Assembly: GCA_905211615.1 (NCBI GenBank)
Contig: CAJMBB010000005.1
Location: forward strand, 1 to 33,499
Source of the DNA: an uncultured Collinsella sp.
Lineage (GTDB): Bacteria > Actinomycetota > Coriobacteriia > Coriobacteriales > Coriobacteriaceae
Length of the DNA: 33,499 bases
Reading direction: 5' to 3'
Shown: positions 14,817 through 23,769 of the stretch, one piece after another
Numbering within the stretch: position 1 is the stretch's first letter
How the letters are laid out: every line of letters starts with the position of its first letter
Position numbers and translations under genes: made by a program
The notes under the pieces: generated by a model
The model's input: the letters and a program-made list of their open reading frames with translations, nothing else
What the model was told of the DNA's origin: nothing
The model's database searches: none

Positions 14817-15674
14817 TTACTCCTCGTCGTCCTCGCCATCGTCCTCATCCTCAAGATGATCGAGCAGGTAGCGAAGACCCTCGCTGACCTCGTTAGCGGG
14901 CACCTTGGCAACGTAGTGCGCGTCGACGGCGGGCCTCATGATAACGCCCTCGCCCGAAGGCACGCGCATGCTCTCGAGCTCATCCTCATCAGTGCGGGCG
15001 ATATCGCCGGCATTCATGCGCTGACCAGTCAGCAGGAAGGTCAGACGGCAGGCGGCATCGATGGAAATCGAGGCGATGCGATCGAGGTAGCGCGAAACCA
15101 TGATGGCGCGGCGCAGGTCGTCATAGTTGCTGTCATCGTCCATAAAGTCGCCCGTATCCATACGGTTAAAGGTGCGGAAGAACTTCTCATAGGCGGCGCG
15201 CACTGGCTCGTCCTCGACGGCAAGGTTGCAGATGATGGACATGTCATTGGTGACGAGCGCAGAAAGCGAAGAGCCCAGCACCTGGTAGACGGCCTCAGCC
15301 TCGGCCTCGACCGTACCGACAAGCTCCTTGGGCAGCGAGATGTCGGCCTTGACCATGTGACGCGTGGCGCGGCAGATTTGGCGAACCTTATCGGTCATGC
15401 GCTGCAGGTTAAAGTCGACGTAGATAATCGTCTGCAGCAAGCGGAAGTCGGAGGCGACCGGCGACTGCGTGGCGATCAGGTTGTAGCAGACGGCCTCCAG
15501 GTTGGCGCAGCGCGCGTCAATCGAAAGCGTGCGCTTCTTGGTCTTGGTGGCGAGCTTGCGGTCGTCGGTCACATAGGCCTTCACGGCATCGTGGAGGGCC
15601 AGATCGACGGCCTCGTAGATGCTCAGCATCTCGTGGCGGGCCTCGATGAGCTGACGGGAAAACAGTTTACGCAT
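14817..15674 (-). CDS. phoU: Phosphate signalling protein PhoU
   Basis: The 285-residue all-helical protein links the Pst transporter to its regulator and prevents over-uptake of phosphate. It has the two PhoU repeats: IYEAVDLALHDAVKAY through LIATQSPVASDFRLLQTIIYV in the first, and DMSIICNLAVEDEPVRAAYEKFF through SRYLDRIASISIDAACRLTFLLTG in the second. Usual PhoU proteins have 215-240 residues. The extra C-terminus of about 65 residues ends in an acidic run (HLEDEDDGEDDEE). TGGAG lies six bases before the ATG. It is separated from pstB by 92 bases. Confidence 0.92.
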   Translation of the reverse strand: MRKLFSRQLIEARHEMLSIYEAVDLALHDAVKAYVTDDRKLATKTKKRTLSIDARCANLEAVCYNLIATQSPVASDFRLLQTIIYVDFNLQRMTDKVRQICRATRHMVKADISLPKELVGTVEAEAEAVYQVLGSSLSALVTNDMSIICNLAVEDEPVRAAYEKFFRTFNRMDTGDFMDDDSNYDDLRRAIMVSRYLDRIASISIDAACRLTFLLTGQRMNAGDIARTDEDELESMRVPSGEGVIMRPAVDAHYVAKVPANEVSEGLRYLLDHLEDEDDGEDDEE

Positions 15675-15728
15675 GGTTCACTCCAATCAGTTGGGTGCGG
15701 TCATGCCGCCCGCACAGTGAATACACAC

Positions 15729-15741
15729 CGGACCAGGTCCG
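15729..15741. repeat. Short palindrome in the pstB-phoU gap
   Basis: A 13-base palindrome (6-bp arms around a central A) sits in the 92-base gap between pstB and phoU. It may be a small hairpin or a protein site that tunes phoU relative to pstB. It may also be chance. Confidence 0.25.
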
Positions 15742-15766
15742 ATCAGCTTGGGACTAGTCGCACCGA

Positions 15767-16570
<804 letters not shown>

Positions 16571-16582
16571 GGGACTCCTTAA

Positions 16583-17488
16583 CTAGCGACGTTTGCGCGA
16601 CAGGAAGCGCGCAAACAGGTTGAAGGCCAAAATGATCACCATCAGCAAGAGCGCAGTGCCGTAGGCTGCGTTCATGTTGATGCCGTCGTTGGCAAGCAGG
16701 TACAGGTGAACCGTCATGGGGCGGCCGGAATCGAGCGGCGAAATAGGTAGATTGATGGCCTGGCCCATGGTGTAGAGCACCACCGCGGTCTCGCCAATGG
16801 CACGGCCGATGGCGAGGACGATGCCCGTGGCAATACGGCCAAAGGCAGAAGGAAGTACGATCTTGGAGACAACCTGCCACTTGGTGGCGCCCAGGCCGTA
16901 CGCGCCCCAACGGATATAGCGTGGAACGGCGCGAATGGCCTCTTCGGTGGTGCGCATGACGATGGGAAGCATCAAGAGCGCGAGTGCCAGAGCGGCAGAG
17001 ACCATCGAAAGGCCCAAGCCCATGGCCTCGACAAACAAGGCGTAGCCAAACAGGCCCATAACGATGGAGGGCACCGAGGCCAAAGCGTCAGCAGCGTAGC
17101 GGATGAGCTCGACGACCTTGCCCTGCTTGGCGTACTCGGCCAGATAGACGGCTGCCAGCACAGCGATCGGCGTGCAGATAAGCATGGCGAGCGCCGTCAC
17201 GTAGACGGTCGAGACGATCGTGGGCCAAATTCCGCCCTCGGCGTTGACGCCCTGGGGCCAACCGAAGATAAAGTCGAGCGAGATATGCGGCAGGCCGTTG
17301 ATGACCACGTAGGCGATGATGGCGACCAGCACCAGCGTGGTGATGTAGGCAGCGGCACGAAACACACCGAGCATGATCTTGTTGGACAGGTCCTTGTTGA
17401 TGCGGCCCTTTTTGCCGTGGGAAAGGGCACGCTTGATGCGCTCGCGCGACGAGGTCGTATCGACCGTCGTGTCAACGGAATCGGACAT
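16583..17488 (-). CDS. pstA: Phosphate ABC transporter permease PstA
   Basis: The 301-residue permease pairs with PstC in the membrane. After a polar N-terminal tail of about 40 residues there are about six hydrophobic segments. The coupling loop near residue 200 is AIRAVPRYIRWGAYGLGATKWQ (the ALGATKWQ motif), followed by GRIATGIVLAIGRAIGETA. Its ATG is three bases past the pstC stop, so translation is probably coupled. The gene looks intact. Confidence 0.95.
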   Translation of the reverse strand: MSDSVDTTVDTTSSRERIKRALSHGKKGRINKDLSNKIMLGVFRAAAYITTLVLVAIIAYVVINGLPHISLDFIFGWPQGVNAEGGIWPTIVSTVYVTALAMLICTPIAVLAAVYLAEYAKQGKVVELIRYAADALASVPSIVMGLFGYALFVEAMGLGLSMVSAALALALLMLPIVMRTTEEAIRAVPRYIRWGAYGLGATKWQVVSKIVLPSAFGRIATGIVLAIGRAIGETAVVLYTMGQAINLPISPLDSGRPMTVHLYLLANDGINMNAAYGTALLLMVIILAFNLFARFLSRKRR

Positions 17489-17491
17489 AGC

Positions 17492-18440
17492 CTACCCCCT
17501 CTTCTTCTTGGAAATAAGACGGACGATGCCCACCAGCGTGGCGGAGATGACAAACAGGACCACGCCCATGCCGAACAGCGCCGAGCGGTGCAAACCCGAG
17601 GAATAGCTCATGTCGAGCGCAATCTGGCTCGTGAGCGTCGAGATGGGGCTCGCAATGCTGTCGGGAATAACCGGGGCGTTACCCACGACCATGAGCACGG
17701 CCATGGTCTCGCCGATGGCACGGCCCATACCCAGCACGATGGCATCCACGATACCCAGCTTGGCGGCAGGTAACACGACCTTATAGATGGTCTGCCACTT
17801 GGTAGCGCCCATGGCATACGATGCCTCACGAATACCCATGGGAATGGAATTGAGAGCATCGATGGTAAGCGTGGTGATGGTAGGGACGATCATGATGGCA
17901 AGCACGAACCACGCCGTCAGCGCACCAAAACCAAGGCCGCCGGTCAGCTGTGCGATAAACGGGCGGATGATGATCATGCCAAAGAAGCCGTAGATGAAAT
18001 CCCCACAAACCGTATACAATCGAAGGGATACCGGCCAGCAGGTCGACGGCAGGGCTAATGAGCTTGCGCACGCGCTTGCTGGCAATCTCGACCAGGTAAA
18101 CGGCCGTACCCACGCCCAGCGGCACGCCCATGGCGAGCGCACCGACGGTCACCAGACCCGAGCCGGCAAGCAGCGACAAGATGCCGTAGTGGCCCTCGGA
18201 AGGCGCCCACGTAAAGCTAAAGAAGTCCGCCAGACCGATGTCGGTAAAGACGGGAAGCGCCGAGTACGTGGTAAAGACAAAAATCAGGATGACGGTAACG
18301 ACCGCCAAGAACGCGCAGGCAAAGAAGATCCACTGCAGCGCTTTCTCCTTGATATAGGTACTGCGCGATACGAGCGCCAGCTCGCGCTTCTTGGGCGCCT
18401 GAGCATTCTGCTCAGCCTGGGAGTTTTCCTGTGCTTCCAT
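17492..18440 (-). pseudogene. pstC: Phosphate permease PstC, interrupted by a one-base frameshift
   Basis: Two overlapping frames together make one PstC. The first (from 18440) begins MEAQENSQAEQNAQAPKK, contains the first membrane segments and reads GIPSIVYGLWGF. The second frame continues FIYGFFGMIIIRPFIAQ, then the coupling loop EASYAMGATKWQTIYKVV and AIGETMAVLMVVGNAP, to a TAG at 17492. The frames join if one base is removed near 17,997-18,004, where AAA-T-CCCC (plus strand) invites an indel. Restored length is about 315 residues, normal for PstC. The ATG at 18440 has GGGGAG eight bases upstream and sits one base after the pstS stop. All other pst genes are intact, so a sequencing or assembly error is as likely as real inactivation. 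Confidence 0.9.
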
Positions 18441-18441
18441 G

Positions 18442-19278
18442 CTACTCACTCCCCTTCTCGTCGTTGGTGACGGGAATAAAGCCCGCCTCGCGAATCTGCT
18501 TGTCCATCTTTTCGGACGTCACGTAGTCGATGTAATCCTGCGCCTGCTGCGAAGGCTCGCCCTTCACAAAGAAGTAAAGGTCGCGCGAGATGGGATAGCC
18601 GCCGCTCGCGACCGTCTTCTCGGACGCCTCAACATGATTGACCGAGACGGCCTTGACCGAGGTCTTGGCGTTGAGGCTATCGACGAAGCCCAGCGAAATG
18701 TAGCCAATAGCGCCACGCGAGCGGGACACGACATCGCGTACCTGGCCCGTACCCGAAAGAACAGCCGAACGGCGATCGAACGGCGTGCCGTCCATCACGA
18801 TGGTACGAAAGGCCTCGCGCGTACCGGACGCCTCGTCGCGATTGATAACCTGGATCTTCAGGTCCTCGCCACCGACTTCTTTCCAGTTGGTGATCTTGCC
18901 GGCGTAAATATCGCGGAGCTGCTCGGTCGAGAGGTTATCGACCGGGTTGTCGTCGTTCACGATGACCGCAATACCGTCGTGGGCAATGACGATGGGGGTC
19001 AGGCCCAGATCCTGTTCGTCGGCATTGAGTCCACGGGAGGAGCTGGCAATATCGGCCGTGCCGGCGCTGACGGCCTCGATGCCAGCGGAAGAACCCAGAC
19101 CGGAGACGAGCACATCGATGCCGGTCTCCTCCTTAAAGCCCTCGGCCGCAATCTCGGCGATAGGAAGGCAGGTCGTGGAGCCGGCGACGGTAATGGAAGA
19201 GGTAGAAGATCCCGAAGAACAGGCGCACAGCGTAAGCGTAAGCACAGCGGCGCTCAGGACCGATACGATCTTTCTCAT
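18442..19278 (-). CDS. pstS: Phosphate-binding lipoprotein PstS
   Basis: The 278-residue lipoprotein delivers phosphate to PstCA. The signal peptide (MRKIVSVLSAAVLTLTLCAC) ends in a lipobox with cysteine near residue 18-20. The mature part has the phosphate-binding family strings ITVAGSTTCLPIAEI, GTADIASSSRGL, VNDDNPVDNLSTEQLRDIYAGKITNWKEVGG (given here as two joined motifs) and RDEASGTREAF. The ATG at 19278 overlaps the pgeF stop as ATGA, with no good ribosome site of its own, so translation is probably coupled to pgeF. There is no room for a separate promoter except inside pgeF. Confidence 0.95.
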   Translation of the reverse strand: MRKIVSVLSAAVLTLTLCACSSGSSTSSITVAGSTTCLPIAEIAAEGFKEETGIDVLVSGLGSSAGIEAVSAGTADIASSSRGLNADEQDLGLTPIVIAHDGIAVIVNDDNPVDNLSTEQLRDIYAGKITNWKEVGGEDLKIQVINRDEASGTREAFRTIVMDGTPFDRRSAVLSGTGQVRDVVSRSRGAIGYISLGFVDSLNAKTSVKAVSVNHVEASEKTVASGGYPISRDLYFFVKGEPSQQAQDYIDYVTSEKMDKQIREAGFIPVTNDEKGSE

Positions 19279-20075
19279 AGCATCACGCCGATCGCAGCAT
19301 GGCGCCCACAAGCGCCGTTCTCGTTACGGTAGGAATAAAAGCGGTCGTTCTGACGCACAGTCGAAAGCTGAGTATCCACGATATTATCCGCGTCGACACC
19401 GACATCTACCAGCGCCTCGCAAATGGCAGCGGAAAGATCGAGCATGCGAGAGGTGCTCGCATCGATGCACGAGAACTCGGCGGCAAAGCGATCCATGAGT
19501 TCCTGGGATACCTCATATTCGTCACCCAAGATATGGGGGCCGATATAGGCGGAAACGTCGCTCGCATCGCAGCCGGCAGCATCGCAAAGCGCCTGGCACG
19601 CCTTGGCAGAAATACGTGCAATCGTGCCCTTCCAACCGGAGTGCACCACGGCAAATCCGCCAGGGGCCACCAGCACCACGGGAACGCAGTCGGCAAAGCA
19701 GAGCAGCACGGGCACGTTATGCTCCGTACAGACGATGGCATCGCAGCCCTCGGCAATCTGCTCGCGGACGTCCTCAAGGTCATCGGCGCCGTTCGAGGTC
19801 ACCGCAACGATATGGTCACCATGGACCTGATTGGGAACGAGCAGGTTGTGCCCGCACTCGGCGGCACCCATAGCCTCGAGTGCGCGGCGACGATTTTCTT
19901 GAACAGCAAAGGGATCATCGCCAACATGCGAGCCCAAGTTGAGTGAGGAGTACGCATCTTCGGAAACGCCACCGGCGCGCTCGGTGAAGACAAAGCGAAC
20001 ATCGGATGTCGCGCCCTCCACCAACGTAACTCCATCATGGTCGACACGCGAAACTTTGTCCGCACGTGCTGCCAT
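19275..20075 (-). CDS. pgeF: Laccase-domain (YfiH/PgeF) purine nucleoside/peptidoglycan-editing protein
   Basis: The 266-residue protein belongs to the multi-copper-like YfiH family. Members act as purine nucleoside phosphorylase/adenosine deaminase-type enzymes, and E. coli PgeF edits wrongly built peptidoglycan precursors. The metal-site motifs are VPNQVHGDHI (first His), LLCFADCVPVVL (Cys) and VVHSGWKGT (His), with SYIGPHI-type YIGPHILGDEYEV following. The start at 20075 has AGGAGG seven bases upstream. In many actinobacteria it follows ftsZ, as here. The ATGA overlap ties it to pstS. Confidence 0.92.
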   Translation of the reverse strand: MAARADKVSRVDHDGVTLVEGATSDVRFVFTERAGGVSEDAYSSLNLGSHVGDDPFAVQENRRRALEAMGAAECGHNLLVPNQVHGDHIVAVTSNGADDLEDVREQIAEGCDAIVCTEHNVPVLLCFADCVPVVLVAPGGFAVVHSGWKGTIARISAKACQALCDAAGCDASDVSAYIGPHILGDEYEVSQELMDRFAAEFSCIDASTSRMLDLSAAICEALVDVGVDADNIVDTQLSTVRQNDRFYSYRNENGACGRHAAIGVML

Positions 20076-20226
20076 ACTAAAGCCTCCTAATAACACAAGT
20101 ACCGCGGCATCGCCGCTACAGCCCGCGTTTATACGGCTGTCATACTTCTCTAAAAGGATACCTGCTGCGCTGGAGGCAATCGTAAAGGGAACGTAAGGAG
20201 ATTGGAGGTTCTAGTTTACAAAGTCG

Positions 20227-20260
20227 AAATAAAAAGGGCGCGTCCATACGAACACGCCCC
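20227..20260 (-). terminator. Terminator of ftsZ
   Basis: On the minus strand an 8-bp stem with one G-U pair (20252-20259 with 20236-20243) is followed by TTTTTATTT. It lies 26 bases after the ftsZ stop, so pgeF is probably transcribed from its own promoter in 20,076-20,226. Confidence 0.75.
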
Positions 20261-20285
20261 TGTGCACAACAATGCAAAGAACGAC

Positions 20286-21440
20286 TTAGAAGCTGCCGCG
20301 CTTCAGGAAGTCGGGAAGCTCGAACTGATCGTTGCCGAAGTTAGGAAGCTCGGTGCCACCGACGTTGCGGGTCGGAGCGGCCTGAGCCGGACTGGTGGCC
20401 GGAGCGGTGCGCTGCGGCTCAGCGGAGGCAGCTGCCTTGCTCTGAGACTGCTGAGCGGCAAAGAGCTCGTCCTGACGGTTGACGTTGGAGTCGGAGAAGC
20501 CCGTAGCGATGACGGTGATACGCACCTGATCGCCCAGGGACTCGTCGACAACGGTACCGAAGATGATGTTGGCCTCGGGGTCGACGGCGTTGGCGACAAC
20601 GTCGGCGGCGTCGCTGATCTCCTGGATGCCCAGGTCCTTGGAACCGGCGATGGAGAGCAGCACGCGTGTGGCACCATCGATGGAGCTCTCGAGCAGCGGG
20701 CTGGAGATGGCCTGCTGGGCTGCGTCGACGGCACGGGTATCCCCAGAAGAGGTACCGATACCCATCATGGCGGTACCGGCCTGCTTCATGATGGTCTTAA
20801 CATCGGCGAAGTCCAGGTTGATGATACCGGGGACGGTGATGAGGTCGGTGATGCCCTGGGTGCCCTGGGAAAGGACGCCATCGGCAATCGCGAAGGCCTC
20901 GAGCATGGTGGTCTTCTTCTCGGCGATGTCGAGCAGCTTATCGTTAGGGATGACGATCATGGTGTCGACGCAATCGGAGAGGGTCTTAATGCCCTCCTCG
21001 GCGCTCTTCTTGCGCTTGCGGCCCTCGAAGGTGAAGGGCTTGGTCACGACGGCGACGGTCAGTGCACCGACCTCGTTCATCGCGATATCGGCAACGATGG
21101 GAGCAGCGCCGGTACCGGTGCCACCGCCCTCGCCGCAGGTGATGAACACCATGTCGGCGCCAGCGAGCGCCTCGGCAATGTCGTCACGGGACTCATCGGC
21201 AGCCTTGCGGCCAACCTCGGGGTTGGCGCCGGCGCCCAGGCCGCGGGTAAGGTCGGTGCCGATGTGCACCTTGATATCGGCATCAGAGATCGCGAGTGCC
21301 TGAGCATCGGTGTTGATGGCAACAAACTCGACGCCGCGGATGCCCTCTTCGATCATTCGATTGACCGCGTTGGTACCGCCGCCGCCGACGCCGACCACCT
21401 TAATGACGGCAAGGTAGTTGTTGATCTCTGTCTCGTGCAT
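20286..21440 (-). CDS. ftsZ: Cell division protein FtsZ
   Basis: The 384-residue tubulin homologue polymerises with GTP into the Z ring. The GTP-binding motifs are VGVGGGGTNAVNRM (17-29) and the tubulin signature CGEGGGTGTGAAP (102-114). The T7 region reads IINLDFADVKTIM. The variable linker is rich in Ala, Gln, Ser and Pro, and the C-terminal peptide ELPDFLKRGSF (374-384) is the site that SepF and other partners bind. The start at 21440 is supported by GGAGG six bases upstream; a frame to 21470 has no ribosome site. A 199-base gap upstream separates it from ftsQ. Confidence 0.97.
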   Translation of the reverse strand: MHETEINNYLAVIKVVGVGGGGTNAVNRMIEEGIRGVEFVAINTDAQALAISDADIKVHIGTDLTRGLGAGANPEVGRKAADESRDDIAEALAGADMVFITCGEGGGTGTGAAPIVADIAMNEVGALTVAVVTKPFTFEGRKRKKSAEEGIKTLSDCVDTMIVIPNDKLLDIAEKKTTMLEAFAIADGVLSQGTQGITDLITVPGIINLDFADVKTIMKQAGTAMMGIGTSSGDTRAVDAAQQAISSPLLESSIDGATRVLLSIAGSKDLGIQEISDAADVVANAVDPEANIIFGTVVDESLGDQVRITVIATGFSDSNVNRQDELFAAQQSQSKAAASAEPQRTAPATSPAQAAPTRNVGGTELPNFGNDQFELPDFLKRGSF

Positions 21441-21639
21441 GTCGGTCCTCCGAACAAAGGTTATAGCCATAGCATGGGTCGACCCCTGCGCACATTAACC
21501 TTCAGGTTGAAAGTAAATGCAAAGGTAAACCGTATTATGTTTGCACATTATGAACGTATCAGTCAAATAATTGACCGTGAAAACCAAACAAACCAGATAA
21601 ACGGCGTGGTATGGCCCCTCAACAAAGCATCAATCAGCG
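21441..21639 (-). promoter_or_regulatory. ftsZ upstream region with GTCAA-N4-TTGAC
   Basis: This is the only sizeable gap inside the division cluster, so ftsZ probably has its own promoter here. A symmetric GTCAA-N4-TTGAC sits at 21,562-21,575. On the minus strand TTGACT could be a -35 box, and CATAAT lies about 21 bases after it, a poor spacing. The sequence is AT-richer than its surroundings. I cannot fix the promoter more exactly. Confidence 0.35.
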
Positions 21640-22896
21640 CTACGAGGTCGGAGCATTCCTAAATGTGTAGTTGCCCGGAGAGCGCACATTGATATACGTT
21701 ACGCCCTCTACCTGCGAAAGCAACTTGGTGACCACGCGTTCCTTCTTGGCGATATCGTCCGAATCGCCCAGCGACACCTCAATGCCGTTATTGAGGTTTG
21801 CCGAGATGGCTTCGACCGAAGGCGTGGAAATATCCTTGACTTGTCCCAAGAACTCGCTCGAAAAACCACGCACATAATCCAGGCCGGCCTTAACGGCTTT
21901 GGAGTTCACCGCCTGGCCGGAAACCGGAGCGACATCTGCCGAGACATCAGTCAACAACACCGCGCCGTAGTGCTTAGCGAGCGCCAGTGCGGCATCGATT
22001 CCGGTCAAGGTATTTGAGCCCTGCCCTGTCGTGATGACGTTGCCCTGGTCGTCCACTTCGACCGACGTCGACAGCGGGGCGATCCAGGTGTCATCATCCC
22101 CGATGGCCCAGGCAAGGTCATCGGAGCTGATATAGGCAATTGCGATGACCTTGCGCTCCATAGGCGTGATGATGAGCGTATGCGGGAACTGACGCTGGAC
22201 ATCCACGCCCGAGACCCACGGGTTCTGCTTGAGGTCCTCGGTAATCTGGTCGGGATCGACGTTGAAAAGCGACGTTCCCTCGGGCAAATCGATCAGCTGG
22301 ATAGCATCGTGCTTCGTCACATGCTCGCTGCCTTGAATCTGAATATCAGTGGCGGTAAACAATCCAGAGTTGATCACCACGATGGCAACGACGACGAGCA
22401 CGGCCAAGGCGGCCAGAACGCCGCCCACGATTTTGCCTTTGCCTGTAACGACAGAAGCGGCGTCTGATGTTTTATTTACCATCGCCCCAAGTGAAGACAA
22501 CGGGTTTACGCCTTTTTTACCCGAAGGCTTCTTGGCGGTAGCCGGCACCGATGTCAGCGAGCGCGGTTTCGATGCGCCCAGTGTGCGACCTGGACGCGCC
22601 GCTTTAGTTCCCGTCGAAGGCTTAGGAGTTGCCATGGGGCGGGCAGGCTTGGCGCCCATAACAGGCTTTGACGTCACTGAGGGACGCGAGGACTTTTTTA
22701 CGGCCGGACGATTACCGAGCTGCGAGCCGACGACCGGACGACCGGTCTGTCGAGCATGCCCGACAGACTTAGAGTGCGCGACGGCATTGCGTTGAGGTTT
22801 GGCAGGCGCGCCGGAACGCCCTCCGGCGCGGCGGAAGGTGGGTTTCGATGCTCTAGAAGCCGAGGAATTTAACTTCCGGTCTGAGCTCGATGCCAT
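21640..22896 (-). CDS. ftsQ: Cell division protein FtsQ/DivIB with long basic N-terminus
   Basis: The 418-residue bitopic protein of the division-wall complex connects early and late divisome proteins. One membrane segment lies at about 156-176, followed by a POTRA domain (ATDIQIQGSEHVTKHDAIQL, then VQRQFPHTLIITPMERKVIA) and the FtsQ domain outside. The cytoplasmic part of about 155 residues is unusually long, rich in Lys, Arg, Ala, Pro and Ser. It contains the 11-residue pattern KPxxGxKxARP twice, at 77-87 and 92-102. Typical FtsQ proteins have 250-330 residues. GGGAGG lies close before the ATG. The start overlaps the murB end by 44 bases. Confidence 0.88.
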   Translation of the reverse strand: MASSSDRKLNSSASRASKPTFRRAGGRSGAPAKPQRNAVAHSKSVGHARQTGRPVVGSQLGNRPAVKKSSRPSVTSKPVMGAKPARPMATPKPSTGTKAARPGRTLGASKPRSLTSVPATAKKPSGKKGVNPLSSLGAMVNKTSDAASVVTGKGKIVGGVLAALAVLVVVAIVVINSGLFTATDIQIQGSEHVTKHDAIQLIDLPEGTSLFNVDPDQITEDLKQNPWVSGVDVQRQFPHTLIITPMERKVIAIAYISSDDLAWAIGDDDTWIAPLSTSVEVDDQGNVITTGQGSNTLTGIDAALALAKHYGAVLLTDVSADVAPVSGQAVNSKAVKAGLDYVRGFSSEFLGQVKDISTPSVEAISANLNNGIEVSLGDSDDIAKKERVVTKLLSQVEGVTYINVRSPGNYTFRNAPTS

Positions 22897-23764
22897 ACGC
22901 CTCCCTCACCTTTCCGTGCACATGTCTGATAACCGCGGCAACGTCATCGGCCGAGGCAGTTCCGTTATTAACGATAAAATTAGCGTGAACGGGCGAAACT
23001 TCCGCGCCGCCAATCGAAAAACCCTTTAATCCACAATCCTCGATAAGCTTGCCCACGCTCGCATCGGGCGGATTGCGAAAGACCGACCCGCAGGATGCGC
23101 GACCCATGGGCTGCGTACGCTTACGCCTCGTCAGGTACCGTTCCATGCGCTCGCGGATGTCGGCCTTGGGCGCCGATTTAAGCTTGAGCACGCACTCGAG
23201 GATGATCTCATTGCGGGGAAGGCTACATTCGCGGTAGCCCCAAGTGATCTCGGACCCCGCATAATGCTTGATACCGGATGCCGGGTCAAACGTTACGACA
23301 TCCTCAACCAGCGAGCCAATCCACTCGGTCCGTGTGCCTGCATTCATAGATATCGCACCGCCGACCGAACCAGGAATGCCAACGGCAAACTCAAGGCCCG
23401 AGAGGCTACGCGACAGGGCATCGTTGACCAGGCGCGCAAACATCACGCCCGCACCGACCGTCAGCGTACAACCGTCATCGGCAACAACCGTGCGCTGAAA
23501 CTCACGTCCGAGCGAAATGACGGCACCGCGATAACCGCCATCGGCAACCAGCAGATTGGAGCCCTTGCCGATGATGACCCACGGCACCTGCTCGCGATCG
23601 AGCACCGCCACGGCGCGGCGAAGGGCATGATAGCTATGGCACGTCACAAAGAGGTCGGCCTTGCCGCCGATACGATAGCTCGTATGACGCGCAAGGCGCT
23701 CGTCCTCGATCACATCCGTGTCGATCATGCCCGAGAGCGCCATGACGGCGTTAAACAGACCCAT
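22853..23764 (-). CDS. murB: UDP-N-acetylenolpyruvoylglucosamine reductase
   Basis: The 303-residue FAD enzyme reduces UDP-GlcNAc-enolpyruvate to UDP-MurNAc. The FAD region shows SYRIGGKADLFV, IIGKGSNLLVADGGY and GIPGSVGGAISMNAGT. The catalytic serine is in SCGSVFRNP, and the late glutamate is in LRPEVKFLGF. The length fits the short (type II) MurB. It starts five bases after the murC stop; an in-frame ATG eight codons later is an alternative start. Confidence 0.95.
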   Translation of the reverse strand: MGLFNAVMALSGMIDTDVIEDERLARHTSYRIGGKADLFVTCHSYHALRRAVAVLDREQVPWVIIGKGSNLLVADGGYRGAVISLGREFQRTVVADDGCTLTVGAGVMFARLVNDALSRSLSGLEFAVGIPGSVGGAISMNAGTRTEWIGSLVEDVVTFDPASGIKHYAGSEITWGYRECSLPRNEIILECVLKLKSAPKADIRERMERYLTRRKRTQPMGRASCGSVFRNPPDASVGKLIEDCGLKGFSIGGAEVSPVHANFIVNNGTASADDVAAVIRHVHGKVREAYGIELRPEVKFLGF

Positions 23765-23769
23765 TAGAC

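Noticed and set aside
20202..21662. Open frame of 486 codons on the plus strand
   Set aside because: It lies antisense to ftsZ, has low-complexity Gly/Asp/Leu composition and no family pattern.
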